NCBI RefSeq assembly: GCF_031180885.1
Contig: NZ_JAPSLK010000001.1
Location: 537,158-601,157 of the forward strand
Source of the DNA: Saccharothrix sp.
GTDB lineage: Bacteria > Actinomycetota > Actinomycetes > Mycobacteriales > Pseudonocardiaceae
Length of the DNA stretch: 64,000 nucleotides
Direction of reading: 5' to 3'
The notes below the pieces were generated by a model. That model ran no database searches and was not told where the DNA came from. It saw only the letters and a list, made by a program, of their open reading frames with translations. Both the position numbers and the translations under genes were made by a program. This document shows positions 24,369 to 32,876 of this stretch, piece by piece (positions within the stretch are counted from its first letter, which is position 1; every line of letters begins with the position of its first letter).

Positions 24369-27300
24369 GTGGACGTCCCCGGAACCCCTTCCGCCAAGAA
24401 GCCGGGGAGGGGTCCGCTCGGCGCGCTACCCGCCCTTTCGCCTTCGGCGCGCCGAGCGTTGACCCTCTGCGGTGTGCTGGCCGCGTTGTCGGCCGGCGCG
24501 TTGGTCTTCCAGGCCGTGACGCTCGCGTCCGCGCTGGTGTCCGGCGGGTCGTTGTGGCTGCTGGGCTGCGCGGTGGTGGTGCGGGCCGTGTTGGCGTGGG
24601 CCACCGAGACGGTCGCGGCGCGGGCGGCGGCGGGCGCCAAGGAGGAACTGCGGGCCGCGGTGCTGGACCGGGCGCTGGGGCTGGGGCCGGCGTGGATCGT
24701 GTCGCGGGGTCCGGCGGAGCTGGCGGTCCTGGCCACCAAGGGCCTGGACGCGCTGGACGCCTACTTCACCAAGTACCTGCCCGCGCTGGTGACGACGGCC
24801 GTGGTGCCGGTGCTGGTCGGGGCGTGGATCTTCTGGACGGACCCGACGTCGGCGGTGCTGATCGCGGTGACGCTGCCGTTGATCCCGATGTTCGCGATCC
24901 TGATCGGCAAGTTCACCTCGGCGCGGGTGGCCGCGGCGGCGTCGGCGTTGGAGCGGCTGTCGGGGCGGTTGGCGGAGCTGGTGCGGGCGCTGCCGGTGCT
25001 GACGGCGTTCGGGCGGGCTTCGGCGCAGGCGCGGGCGGTCGGGGAGGTGGGGGCGCGGTACCGGAAGGCGACCATGGGGACGCTGCGGGTGGCGTTCCTG
25101 TCGGCGCTGGTGCTGGAGGTGGCGGCGTCGCTGTCGGTGGCGCTGATCGCGGTGGGGATCGGGCTGCGGCTGGTGTCGGGGGAGCTGACGCTGCTGACCG
25201 GTCTGGTGGTGCTGATCCTGGCGCCCGAGTGCTACCTGCCGCTGCGGGCGGCGGGGGCGGCGCACCACGCCTCGGAGGACGGCGTGGAGGCGGTGCGCCG
25301 GGTCGCGGAGATCCCCGAGGTGCGGCGGACCCGGGGTGGGCCGATGCGCGGGGAGGTCGTCGGCTCTCGGCTCGACGCGGTTCGCGGGGTCTTCACCGGT
25401 CGGCCGGTCGGGATCGAGGTGCGGAACCTGCGGGTGCGCCGGCGGGGGCGGTTCGCGCCGGACGGGGTCAGCTTCGTCGTGCGGCCCGGCGAGGTGCACC
25501 GCCTCGACGCGCCCAGCGGCGCGGGCAAGTCGACCCTGTTCGACGTCCTCCTCGGCTACGTCGAGCCGGACGGCGGCGAAGTCGTCGTCGACCGGGACGC
25601 CATCGCCTGGGTCCCGCAGCGGCCCGCCTTCGCCGGCCGCACCGTCGCCGACGAGCTCGAGCTGACCACCGGCCGCGTCGACCTCGACGTCCTCGCCTCG
25701 ATCGCCGCCGACCACCTGGTGGATCGTCGGATCGTCGACCTGTCGACAGGTGAACGCCAGCGGGTCGCCATCGCCCGTGCGCTGACTCGCGTGAAGGATG
25801 GTTCAACCACCCTCTTGCTGGACGAGCCCACCGCTCATCTCGACCCGGCGACGGCCGCCCTCGTCATGAGCGCTGTGCAGGCCGCCGCCGACGCCGGGGT
25901 CGCTGTTCTCCTGTCCACTCACAGGGTTGTTGAGCAATCCGACAACCCTGTTCCGGTGGCCGCTGTGGACCACGAGGTCGGCCGGGCGTCGGCACCGAAG
26001 ACGCCACGGCCGACCGGTCGGGTGCTGGCCGGGGCGGCGTTGGGGATCGCCGCCTCGGCCAGCGGTGTCGCGCTGACCGCCGTCGCCGCGTACCTCATCG
26101 CCAAGGCCGCGACCCAGCCGCCGATCCTGACGCTGTCCGTGCTGGTCGTGGGCGTGCGGACGTTCGCCCTCGCCAAGGGCGTCCTGCGCTACCTGGAGCG
26201 GCTGGTGTCGCACGACGCGGCGTTCCGGTTCGCCGAGGACCTCCGGGTCCGGCTGTGGCGGGCGCTTCGTCCCGGCCGCGCCGAGCTGACCCGGCTGGTG
26301 GACGACGTCGACACGGTCCGCGACCTGGTGCCCAGGGTGCTCCAGCCGCCGCTGGTGGCGGCCGGGGTCGGGCTCGCCACGACCGTCCTGTTCGCGTTGA
26401 TCGACCCGTGGGCGGGGGTGGCGGTCGGGCTCGCGGTCCTGGTCGGCGGGACGCTCGCGCCGCTGGTCGCGGTGGTCGCCGAGCGCCGGGCGAGCACGGT
26501 GCTGGCGCGCGGTCGGCGGCAGGTGTCCGAAGAGGTGCTGACCCTGCTGACGGCGGCCCCGGACCTGATCGCGTTCGGCGCGGACCGGGTGGTGCGGGCG
26601 CGGCTGGCCGAGCACGACGCCGAGCTGGCGCGGATGGCGCGCCGGCAGGCGTGGGGCGCGGGCGCGGCGACCGGGTTGGTCCACCTCGTGCTCGGGGGCG
26701 CGGTGGTGGCGTGCACGGCGATCGCGGCGGGCGTCGACCCGCTGTTGGCGCCGTTGCTGGGGCTCGTGCCGCTGGCGTTGGCCGAGGTGTTGGGCGCGCT
26801 GCCGGCGGCGGCCCAGCACCGGCAGGCGTTGCGGGAGGCGTACGGGAGGGTCGTTGAACAGGACTCCGCGCGGGTGATTGTTGAACAATCCGACGACATC
26901 GTGGTGCAGGGTGTCACCGCGCGGTGGCCCGGCGCGGCGCGGCCGGTGTTCGAGGACGTGAGCGTGCGGGCGCCCGCGGGGGCGAAGGTGGCCGTGGTCG
27001 GGCCGTCGGGGGTGGGCAAGTCGACGTTGTTCGCGGTGCTGCTGGGGTTCGTGGCGCCGACCGAGGGGACGGTGCGTCGGCCGGCGCGGGTCGCGTGGTG
27101 CCCGCAGGAGCCGATGCTGGTGTCCACGACGCTGCGCGAGAACCTGCGCATCGGTGACCCGGCGGCCGACGACACCCGGATGCGGGAGGCGCTGGCGCGG
27201 GTCGGGCTCGACCTCGACCTGGACACCGTCGTCGGACCGACCCTGCTGTCCGGCGGCGAGGCGCAGCGCGTCGCCCTCGCCCGCGCCCTGCTGCACGACG

Positions 27301-27488
27301 CCGACGTCCTCCTCCTCGACGAACCCACCGCGCACCTGGACGAGGAGTCGGCCCGCCGCCTGCTGGACCTGGTCGACGGGCTGGACCGGATCGTCGTGCA
27401 CATCACCCACCGGCCCGACGAGGCGCGGCGGGCGGACGTGGTGTGGGAGGTGTCCCGGGGGCGGGTGGGGGTCGGGGCCTACCGTTGA
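24369..27488 (+). CDS. cydDC: Fused CydD-CydC thiol ABC exporter
   Basis: A 1039-residue fusion of two ABC half-transporters, needed to assemble cytochrome bd by exporting cysteine/glutathione-type thiols. First half: six-helix domain, Walker A 'LDAPSGAGKSTLFD', signature 'VDLSTGERQRVAIARAL' and Walker B 'TLLLDEPTAHLD'. Second half: membrane domain from about residue 550, Walker A 'VVGPSGVGKSTLF', signature 'LLSGGEAQRVALARALL' and 'VLLLDEPTAHLD'. The first-half signature is STGER instead of SGGQ. Single-chain CydDC is common in actinomycetes. The GTG start at 24369 fits the leaderless promoter with DosR-like boxes. A sensor kinase gene follows after 5 bp. Confidence 0.95.
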   Translation: MDVPGTPSAKKPGRGPLGALPALSPSARRALTLCGVLAALSAGALVFQAVTLASALVSGGSLWLLGCAVVVRAVLAWATETVAARAAAGAKEELRAAVLDRALGLGPAWIVSRGPAELAVLATKGLDALDAYFTKYLPALVTTAVVPVLVGAWIFWTDPTSAVLIAVTLPLIPMFAILIGKFTSARVAAAASALERLSGRLAELVRALPVLTAFGRASAQARAVGEVGARYRKATMGTLRVAFLSALVLEVAASLSVALIAVGIGLRLVSGELTLLTGLVVLILAPECYLPLRAAGAAHHASEDGVEAVRRVAEIPEVRRTRGGPMRGEVVGSRLDAVRGVFTGRPVGIEVRNLRVRRRGRFAPDGVSFVVRPGEVHRLDAPSGAGKSTLFDVLLGYVEPDGGEVVVDRDAIAWVPQRPAFAGRTVADELELTTGRVDLDVLASIAADHLVDRRIVDLSTGERQRVAIARALTRVKDGSTTLLLDEPTAHLDPATAALVMSAVQAAADAGVAVLLSTHRVVEQSDNPVPVAAVDHEVGRASAPKTPRPTGRVLAGAALGIAASASGVALTAVAAYLIAKAATQPPILTLSVLVVGVRTFALAKGVLRYLERLVSHDAAFRFAEDLRVRLWRALRPGRAELTRLVDDVDTVRDLVPRVLQPPLVAAGVGLATTVLFALIDPWAGVAVGLAVLVGGTLAPLVAVVAERRASTVLARGRRQVSEEVLTLLTAAPDLIAFGADRVVRARLAEHDAELARMARRQAWGAGAATGLVHLVLGGAVVACTAIAAGVDPLLAPLLGLVPLALAEVLGALPAAAQHRQALREAYGRVVEQDSARVIVEQSDDIVVQGVTARWPGAARPVFEDVSVRAPAGAKVAVVGPSGVGKSTLFAVLLGFVAPTEGTVRRPARVAWCPQEPMLVSTTLRENLRIGDPAADDTRMREALARVGLDLDLDTVVGPTLLSGGEAQRVALARALLHDADVLLLDEPTAHLDEESARRLLDLVDGLDRIVVHITHRPDEARRADVVWEVSRGRVGVGAYR

Positions 27489-27493
27489 CGGCC

Positions 27494-28603
27494 GTGGACC
27501 CCGCCCTGGTGCTCGCCGCGTCGACCGAGATCACCTCCGCCGCGCTCGCCGGCGACGACCCGGACGCCGTGCTGCCCCTGGTCGTGCGGCGCGCGGCCGA
27601 ACTGGCGGAGGCCGACCTGGGGCTGGCGATGGCCACCGGCGACGACGGGACGCTCACCGTCGAGGCGTCGTCCGGCGACGTCGACCCGGTCGGCATCGTC
27701 CTGTCCCACCGCTCGTCCGCCGCCCGCGCCGCGCGGACCGGCGTCGCCGTGGTCGCCGACGACTTCACCACCGACCCGCGCACCGCCCCGTTCGTGCCGC
27801 AGTCGCTGCGCGGGTACGGGCCGTTCGCGGTGGCGCCGTTCGGGACGCGGGAGCGCAAGATCGGCGCGCTGGCCGTGTACCGGCGCAAGGGCGCGCCGCC
27901 GTTCAGCACGGACACCGTGGACGTGCTGACCGCGTTCGCCGCGCAGGCCGGGCTGGCGGTCGTGCTGGCGGAGGGTTCGACGGCGCGGCAGCGGATAGCG
28001 GTGTACCAGGAGCGCGAACGGATCGCGCGCGACCTGCACGACGTGATCATCCAGCGCCTGTACGCGACCGGTGTCCAGTTGGAGCTGCTCAACCGGCGGC
28101 TGAAGCTGGACGGCCGGGAGGCGAAGCGGCTGGCGGACTGCGTGGACCAGCTCGACCAGACCATGGCGGAGGTGCGGGCGACCGTTCGCGCGCTGCGCAG
28201 TGCCGATCCGGGGAAGCCCGGCGACGCTGATCTGCGCGCGTCGGTGGTGGCGGAGGCGCGGACCGCGGGGGAGTTGCTGGGGTTCGAGCCTGAGGTGCGG
28301 GTGGAGGGTGACCTGGCGGATGTGCCGGCTGACCTGGCCGACCACGCGCGGGCGGCGTTGCGGGAGGCGCTGTCGAACGTGGTGCGGCACTCGGGGGCGG
28401 GTCGTGTGGAGATCGCGCTGACCAGGGAGCCGGGGCGGTTGGAGCTGCGGGTGGCCGACGACGGCTGCGGCATCCCGCGGGGTGTGGCTCGGCGGGGGTT
28501 GCGGCACCTGGAGGAACGGGCTCTGGCGGCGGGCGGCGGCTGCGAGGTCACGTCGTCACCGCGGACGGGGACGACGATCACCTGGCACGTGCCGCTGACC
28601 TGA
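27494..28603 (+). CDS. DevS/DosT-like GAF histidine kinase
   Basis: A 369-residue soluble sensor kinase with one GAF domain (about residues 5-165), a HisKA_3 dimerisation helix and a HATPase_c domain. The phospho-acceptor motif 'RIARDLHDVIIQRLYATG' is nearly that of mycobacterial DevS/DosT. The ATP lid includes 'ADDGCGIPRGV' and the N-box is 'REALSNVVRHSG'. DevS and DosT use two GAF domains, the first binding heme; here only one is present and I cannot point to a heme histidine with confidence. GTG at 27494 chosen; a TTG at 27485 overlapping the cydDC stop is possible. Being in the cydDC transcript, it is likely induced by its own regulon. Partner: the regulator at 29080. Confidence 0.86.
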   Translation: MDPALVLAASTEITSAALAGDDPDAVLPLVVRRAAELAEADLGLAMATGDDGTLTVEASSGDVDPVGIVLSHRSSAARAARTGVAVVADDFTTDPRTAPFVPQSLRGYGPFAVAPFGTRERKIGALAVYRRKGAPPFSTDTVDVLTAFAAQAGLAVVLAEGSTARQRIAVYQERERIARDLHDVIIQRLYATGVQLELLNRRLKLDGREAKRLADCVDQLDQTMAEVRATVRALRSADPGKPGDADLRASVVAEARTAGELLGFEPEVRVEGDLADVPADLADHARAALREALSNVVRHSGAGRVEIALTREPGRLELRVADDGCGIPRGVARRGLRHLEERALAAGGGCEVTSSPRTGTTITWHVPLT

Positions 28604-28845
28604 CGCCTGGCCTCGGGGTGTCGTGAAGCGCGACCTGCGGCCCGGGCCCGGGCGGCGGCCAGGACCAGGCGGCGGGGCTGGGCTTGGGGCGCGGCTGGCT
28701 CGGCTGGCGGCTCGGGTCGGGCGGCTGGGGCTGGCCTGGGCGGCGGGGCTGACCCAGCTGGCGGCCCAGGCTGGGTGCGGCTGGTTCAGGCGGCGACGGG
28801 CGAGCTGGGCATGCGGACTGGCTGGCCCCGGGCGGGTCGTGTGGC

Positions 28846-28922
28846 GGGGTGTTGTGCGGCGGGTGTTGTGCGGCGGGGTGTTGTGCGGCGGGGTGTTGTG
28901 CGGCAGGGTGTTGTGCGGCAGG
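28846..28922. repeat. 15-bp minisatellite, five units
   Basis: Five tandem units of GGGGTGTTGTGCGGC (14-15 bp, small variations at the first base) lie between the convergent kinase and regulator genes. Confidence 0.85.
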
Positions 28923-28980
28923 GAATGCCGTAGGCGGTAAGGGTTTTCGTGCAGTGCGCGCTGGGTCGAATTTTTGGGGC

Positions 28981-29060
28981 GCGGCCTCCGGCCCCCGTCT
29001 CCATTGTCCCACAGGGGTACGACAATTCGGGTTGAGCGCCCCGTGGGACATTCTCCCAGG
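28981..29060 (+). repeat. Dispersed intergenic repeat family A, copy 2
   Basis: It reads GCGGCCTCCGGCCCCCGTCT, CCATTGTCCCAC, ACGACAATTC, GAGCGCCCC and GTGGGACATTCTCCC in order. It is collinear with the reverse copy at 3739-3818. Confidence 0.7.
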
Positions 29061-29079
29061 AAGCACCGACAACAACGCC

Positions 29080-29703
29080 TCAACGGGAGCGGCGGGCTAC
29101 CCAGGCGGCGGCCTGAGTGCGGCGTTCCATTCCGAGTTTCTGCAGAACCGAGGTCACGTAGTTCTTGACCGTCTTCTCCGCCAGGAAGAGCTGTTCCGCG
29201 ATCTGCCGGTTCGTCAAACCCTCGCCGATCAGGTCCAGCACGCGCCGCTCCTGGTCGGTCAGCGCGTCCAGCACGTCGACCTCCGGTGGGCGGCGCATCC
29301 TCTCCAAAACCCTGGCCGTCGTCTGGGGGTCCAACAGGGACCTGCCTGCCGCCACCTCTCGCACGGCGTTCACCAAGTCCTGGCCGCGGACCTGTTTCAG
29401 CAAGTACCCCGACGCGCCGGCCATGATCGCGCCGACCAGGGCCTCCTCGTCGTCGAACGCGGTCAAGACGAGGCAGCGGACGTCCAGGGCGCGCAGGCGG
29501 CGGCACAGGTCGACTCCGGTGCCATCAGGCAGGCGCACGTCGACCATGGCCACATCCGGCCGGGTCGACGAAGCGAACACCAGGGCCTCGTCCACCCCAC
29601 CCGCCTCGGCTACGACAGTGATGTCGTCCTCGTCGTCGAGCAGCTCGCGCAGCCCCCTGCGGACGATCTCGTGGTCGTCGACCAGCAACACGCGCACCGG
29701 CAC
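29080..29703 (-). CDS. DevR/DosR-like NarL-family response regulator
   Basis: A 207-residue two-domain regulator. The receiver domain starts 'VPVRVLLVDDHEIVRRGL', with the phospho-acceptor Asp in 'VAMVDVRLPDGTGVDL', Thr in 'LVLTAFDDEEAL' and Lys in 'GYLLKQVRGQDLV'. The LuxR-type HTH 'EGLTNRQIAEQLFLAEKTVK' is followed by 'NYVTSVLQKLGMERRTQAA', which is very close to mycobacterial DosR. I chose the GTG at 29703; the upstream extension would overlap the GNAT gene. It converges on the kinase gene 476 bp away. Predicted to bind the GGGAC-N4-GTCCC boxes at cydA and cydDC under hypoxia or redox stress. Confidence 0.9.
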   Translation of the reverse strand: MPVRVLLVDDHEIVRRGLRELLDDEDDITVVAEAGGVDEALVFASSTRPDVAMVDVRLPDGTGVDLCRRLRALDVRCLVLTAFDDEEALVGAIMAGASGYLLKQVRGQDLVNAVREVAAGRSLLDPQTTARVLERMRRPPEVDVLDALTDQERRVLDLIGEGLTNRQIAEQLFLAEKTVKNYVTSVLQKLGMERRTQAAAWVARRSR

Positions 29704-29764
29704 GCACCCACCATAGGTCGAATGCCGGTACCGGTTGCGCGCGGACCTCAAGACAGTGCAAGAC

Positions 29765-30247
29765 ATGCTGGTACGCGCGATCGAGGAAGCCGACCGGATC
29801 GTCGTCGGCCGACTGGTGCTGGAGCTGTGGGGCGCCCACACCTCCGTCGCCCACGGCCAGGTGTTCTTCCCGGCCAGCCTGCCCGGGTTCCTGGTCGAGC
29901 AGCAGGACCAGGTGGTCGGCCTGCTCACCTACGCCGCCACCGACGGGGTCCTGGAGATCGTCACCATCGACGCGCTGCGAAGAGGCCGGGGCGTGGGCAG
30001 CTCCCTGGTCGAGGCCGCGGTGCAGCGCGCGCGGCAGCTCGGCTGCTCCCGCGTCCGGCTCACCACCACCAACGACAACCTCGACGCCCTCCGCTTCTAC
30101 CAGCGGCGCGGGTTCCGGCTCACCGCGTTGCGGCCCGACGCGGTCCGGGAGTCACGCCGGCTCAAACCGGAGATCCCCTCGGTGGGGGACTACGGCATCC
30201 CCATCACCGATGAGCTGGACCTGGAGCGATGGGTCGCGCCGAGGTAG
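29765..30247 (+). CDS. GNAT-family N-acetyltransferase
   Basis: A 160-residue acetyltransferase with the acetyl-CoA-binding motif A 'LEIVTIDALRRGRGVGSSLV', followed by 'RVRLTTTNDNLDALRFYQRR' (motif B; Asn/Tyr typical of the fold) and 'GFRLTALRPDAV'. The substrate is unknown. ATG at 29765 is used; TTG 29735 or GTG 29756 would add a few residues, and no Shine-Dalgarno decides between them. It is divergent from the DevR-like gene with only 61 bp between, so both promoters overlap and co-regulation is possible. Confidence 0.86.
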   Translation: MLVRAIEEADRIVVGRLVLELWGAHTSVAHGQVFFPASLPGFLVEQQDQVVGLLTYAATDGVLEIVTIDALRRGRGVGSSLVEAAVQRARQLGCSRVRLTTTNDNLDALRFYQRRGFRLTALRPDAVRESRRLKPEIPSVGDYGIPITDELDLERWVAPR

Positions 30248-30295
30248 TTGTCCACAGGCTGCACGGGGGTTGTCCACAGAGTTGTGCACAGGTCG

Positions 30296-30907
30296 TCAGC
30301 GCCGGGGCAGGGAGCTGAACACCTCGTCCCACGCGGCGGCGACCTGGCGCGCGCACGTCTCCGGCGCGACCCCGCCAACTCCGGTCCCCAACCCCGGCAT
30401 CGCGATGGTCCGCACGGCCGACCGCACCGGGCGGCCGTCGTCGAGCCGGCCGTCGCGCCACACCCGCAGCACGGCCCGCGCCGCCAGGTACGGGTGCACG
30501 GTGTCCTCCGGCAGGTGCTCGCCGGCGGTGCGCATGGTCGGCGCGCTGATCAGCCACTCCGGCTGCGGCTCGCCGGTCGGCACCACCAGCGCCTCGCCCA
30601 CCGGCAGCTCACCGCCGTGCAACGCCAGCACGGCGCTGCGCACGTGCGCTTCGACGTGGGGAAAGGCTCGGGCGTACACGGCGTCTATGCCGCCGCGCAT
30701 CCAGCCCGACGAGTTGGCCGGGCTCACCACGGCCTCGGCCACGATGTCGAGCACCGAACCCCGGTGCACCTCGACACCGCTGCGGCCGTCGGCGACACCC
30801 AGCCACGCCGTCGCGAGGGGCTCGTCGACGGCGCACAACACCAGACGGGGAACAGCTACCGGAGCGTTGATCTCACCCTCCGTATCGGCGGACACAGCCG
30901 CAAGCAT
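30296..30907 (-). CDS. Macro-domain (ADP-ribose-binding) protein
   Basis: A protein of about 203 residues with a macro-domain core: 'GSVLDIVAEAVVSPANSSGW' (the ADP-ribose-binding Asn loop), 'RGGIDAVYARAFP', 'GEALVVPTG' and the phosphate-binding loop 'IAMPGLGTGVGGV'. Such proteins bind or hydrolyse ADP-ribose, O-acetyl-ADP-ribose or ADP-ribosylated targets. The start is uncertain: ATG 30907 is used, and the upstream GTG/ATG codons to 30982 are possible. No ADP-ribosyltransferase is seen nearby. It is divergent from pheA. Confidence 0.84.
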   Translation of the reverse strand: MLAAVSADTEGEINAPVAVPRLVLCAVDEPLATAWLGVADGRSGVEVHRGSVLDIVAEAVVSPANSSGWMRGGIDAVYARAFPHVEAHVRSAVLALHGGELPVGEALVVPTGEPQPEWLISAPTMRTAGEHLPEDTVHPYLAARAVLRVWRDGRLDDGRPVRSAVRTIAMPGLGTGVGGVAPETCARQVAAAWDEVFSSLPRR

Positions 30908-30997
30908 TCCAGGACACAGGGGTCCGGCGGAACGGGGCCGGGCACCCGCCGGCCGGGTGATCCTCGCCTCAGCGACGATCACCGGGCGTGGTGCTCG

Positions 30998-31003
30998 TAT
31001 CGT
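30998..31003 (+). promoter_or_regulatory. Leaderless -10 element of pheA (TATCGT)
   Basis: TATCGT ends seven bases before the pheA GTG, the same geometry as at cydA, cydDC and the 18039 gene. Confidence 0.55.
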
Positions 31004-31010
31004 TGCGGCC

Positions 31011-31904
31011 GTGCTCGCCTACTTCGGACCGCAGGGGACGTTCACCGAGCAGGCCGCCCTCGGCCTCGGCGCCTCCCCGGACGAGCTGGTCCCGTACGAC
31101 ACCGTGCCCGCGGCCCTCGCCGCGACCCGCCGCGGCGACGCCGAGGCCGCGTGCGTGCCGGTGGAGAACTCCGTCGAGGGCGCGGTCCCGGCCACGATGG
31201 ACGCGCTGACCGAGGGCGAACCGCTGGTCGCCGTCGCCGAGGCCGTGCTGGACGTCCGGTTCAGCGTCCTGGTGCGGCCGGGCGGTGGCGAGGTGAAGAC
31301 CGTCGCGAGCCACCCGCACGCCCTGGCCCAGGTCCGGCACTGGCTCGCCGAGCACCTGCCGAACGCCGACGTCGTGGCCACCACGTCCACCGCCGCCGCC
31401 GCGCGGGCCGTGCTGGCGGGCGAGTTCGACGCGGCGGTGAGCGCGCCCGTCGCGGTGCGGCACTACCCGCTGGAGGTCCTGGCCACCGACGTGGCCGACG
31501 TCCGGGACGCCAAGACCCGGTTCCTGCTGCTGCGCCGCCCCGGCCCGCCGCCCGCGCCCACCGGCCACGACCGCACGTCCGTCGTGGTCACCGCGACCGA
31601 CCGGGTGGGCGCGCTGTCCGACCTGCTCAGCGAGCTGGCGCTGCGCCGCATCAACCTGACCCGCATCGAGTCGCGCCCCACCAAGGGCCGGCTGGGCGAG
31701 TACCGGTTCTACATCGACTTCGACGGGCACGTGGCGCAGCCGCGCGTGGGCGACGCGCTCGCCGCGCTGCGCCGGCACTGCCCGGACACCAGGTTCCTCG
31801 GCTCCTACCCGAAGGCGGAGCCCGGCGGTTCGGTCCCGGGCGACGAGGAGTTCGTGGCGGCGGCCGAGTGGGTCGCCGCGGTGCGGGAAGGGCGGGAGGC
31901 GTGA
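31011..31904 (+). CDS. pheA: Prephenate dehydratase
   Basis: A 297-residue enzyme converting prephenate to phenylpyruvate in phenylalanine synthesis. The N-terminus 'VLAYFGPQGTFTEQAA', 'CVPVENSVEGAVPATMDAL' and the catalytic 'VVATTSTAAAARAV' (Thr-Ser dyad region) are visible. The C-terminal ACT domain has 'VGALSDLLSELALRRINLTR' and 'IESRPTKGRLGEYRFY', where phenylalanine binds for feedback inhibition. Complete monofunctional form, with no chorismate mutase domain. The stop overlaps the next start (GTGA). Confidence 0.95.
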   Translation: MLAYFGPQGTFTEQAALGLGASPDELVPYDTVPAALAATRRGDAEAACVPVENSVEGAVPATMDALTEGEPLVAVAEAVLDVRFSVLVRPGGGEVKTVASHPHALAQVRHWLAEHLPNADVVATTSTAAAARAVLAGEFDAAVSAPVAVRHYPLEVLATDVADVRDAKTRFLLLRRPGPPPAPTGHDRTSVVVTATDRVGALSDLLSELALRRINLTRIESRPTKGRLGEYRFYIDFDGHVAQPRVGDALAALRRHCPDTRFLGSYPKAEPGGSVPGDEEFVAAAEWVAAVREGREA

Positions 31905-32512
31905 AGCTGATCCTGGTGCGGCACGGGGAGACGGCGTCGAACCTGAAGATGGCGCTGGACTCGCTGCCACCCGGCCCGCCGCTGACCGACGCCGGCCGGG
32001 CGCAGGCGGCGGCGCTGGGCGAGGCCCTGGCGGACGTGCCGGTCAGCGCGGTGTACGCGAGCGCGGCCGTGCGGGCGCAGCAGACCGCGGCCCCGGTCGC
32101 CCGGGCGCACGGCCTGGACGTCGAGGTGCTGGACGGCGTGCAGGAGATCTTCTGCGGCGACCTGGAGGGCCGGCACGACCGCGAGGCGTTCGACCTGTTC
32201 CTGGCCGCCGCGCACGAGTGGGCCGCGGGCAACCTGGACGCGCCCGTCCCCGGCGGCGAGTCCGGCCGGCAGGTGATCGAGCGGTTCGTCGCGGCGGTGG
32301 ACGAGGTGTGCGCGCGGCACTCGCCCGACGACACGTTCGTGCTGGTCAGCCATGGCGGGGCGATCCGGCTGGCGGCGCTGGCGATGGCGAAGAACGTCCA
32401 GCCGGCGCTGCTGGAGGCGGGGCTGCTGCCCAACACCGGTCAGGTCGTGCTGGAGCACGACGGCGCGGGCTGGGTGTGCACCTCGTGGACCGGCGTCGAC
32501 CGGATCGACTAG
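31901..32512 (+). CDS. Histidine phosphatase family protein
   Basis: A 203-residue branch-1 histidine phosphatase (phosphoglycerate-mutase fold). The catalytic 'LILVRHGETASNLKMAL' with RHG, 'YASAAVRAQQTAAPVA' and the second His in 'FVLVSHGGAIRLAALA' are all present. The acid/base Glu lies near 'EIFCGDLEGR'. The substrate is unknown; relatives act on small phosphoesters such as phosphosugars. Its start overlaps the pheA stop by 4 nt, so the two are co-translated. Confidence 0.92.
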   Translation: MKLILVRHGETASNLKMALDSLPPGPPLTDAGRAQAAALGEALADVPVSAVYASAAVRAQQTAAPVARAHGLDVEVLDGVQEIFCGDLEGRHDREAFDLFLAAAHEWAAGNLDAPVPGGESGRQVIERFVAAVDEVCARHSPDDTFVLVSHGGAIRLAALAMAKNVQPALLEAGLLPNTGQVVLEHDGAGWVCTSWTGVDRID

Positions 32513-32521
32513 CGCGCCCGG

Positions 32522-32872
32522 TCAGCCCCAGCCCAGTTCGTGCAGCTTGTCGTCGTCGATGCCGAAGTGGTGGGCGATCTCGTGGATCACGGTGATCGCC
32601 ACCTCCTCCACCACGTCCTCCTCGGTGTCGCAGATGTCGAGGATGGCCTCGCGGTAGATGGTGACCCGGTCGGGCAGCACGCCGCCGTAGTCGGTGGTGC
32701 GCCGGGTCAGCGCGATGCCGGTGTAGAGGCCCAGCAGGGACGGCTCCTCAGGGTTGCGGTCCTCGACCAGCACGACCACGTTGTTCATCGCCGCCGCGAA
32801 CTCCGGCGGCAGCAGGTCCAGGGCGTCGCCCACCAGTTCCTCGAACCGCTGCCGGGTCATCTCCGCGGGCAC
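32522..32872 (-). CDS. Metallopeptidase family protein (short zincin)
   Basis: A 116-residue protein with the zinc-protease motif HExxH in 'ITVIHEIAHHFGIDDDKLHE', where the third ligand is probably the following His or Asp. The N-terminus 'MTRQRFEELVGDALDLLPPE' and the middle 'PDRVTIYREAILDICD' match the small minimal-gluzincin family common in actinobacteria. The substrate is unknown. It is 4 bp downstream of the septum-formation gene on the same strand, a conserved-looking pair, and convergent with the phosphatase gene. Confidence 0.9.
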   Translation of the reverse strand: MPAEMTRQRFEELVGDALDLLPPEFAAAMNNVVVLVEDRNPEEPSLLGLYTGIALTRRTTDYGGVLPDRVTIYREAILDICDTEEDVVEEVAITVIHEIAHHFGIDDDKLHELGWG

Positions 32873-32876
32873 GGCA

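Larger units (their letters stand above)
28604..29079. other. Convergent spacer with minisatellite and repeat A
   Basis: A 476-bp gap between the kinase and the convergent regulator gene. Bases 28640-28800 show loose CTGG/CGG-rich repeats, 28846-28922 holds a 15-bp minisatellite, and 28981-29060 a copy of repeat A. No ORF with convincing start and codon use was found. Confidence 0.6.

Noticed and set aside
28846-28922. Short regular repeats as a CRISPR array
   Set aside because: The 15-bp units are directly adjacent with no unique spacers, and no cas genes are present.
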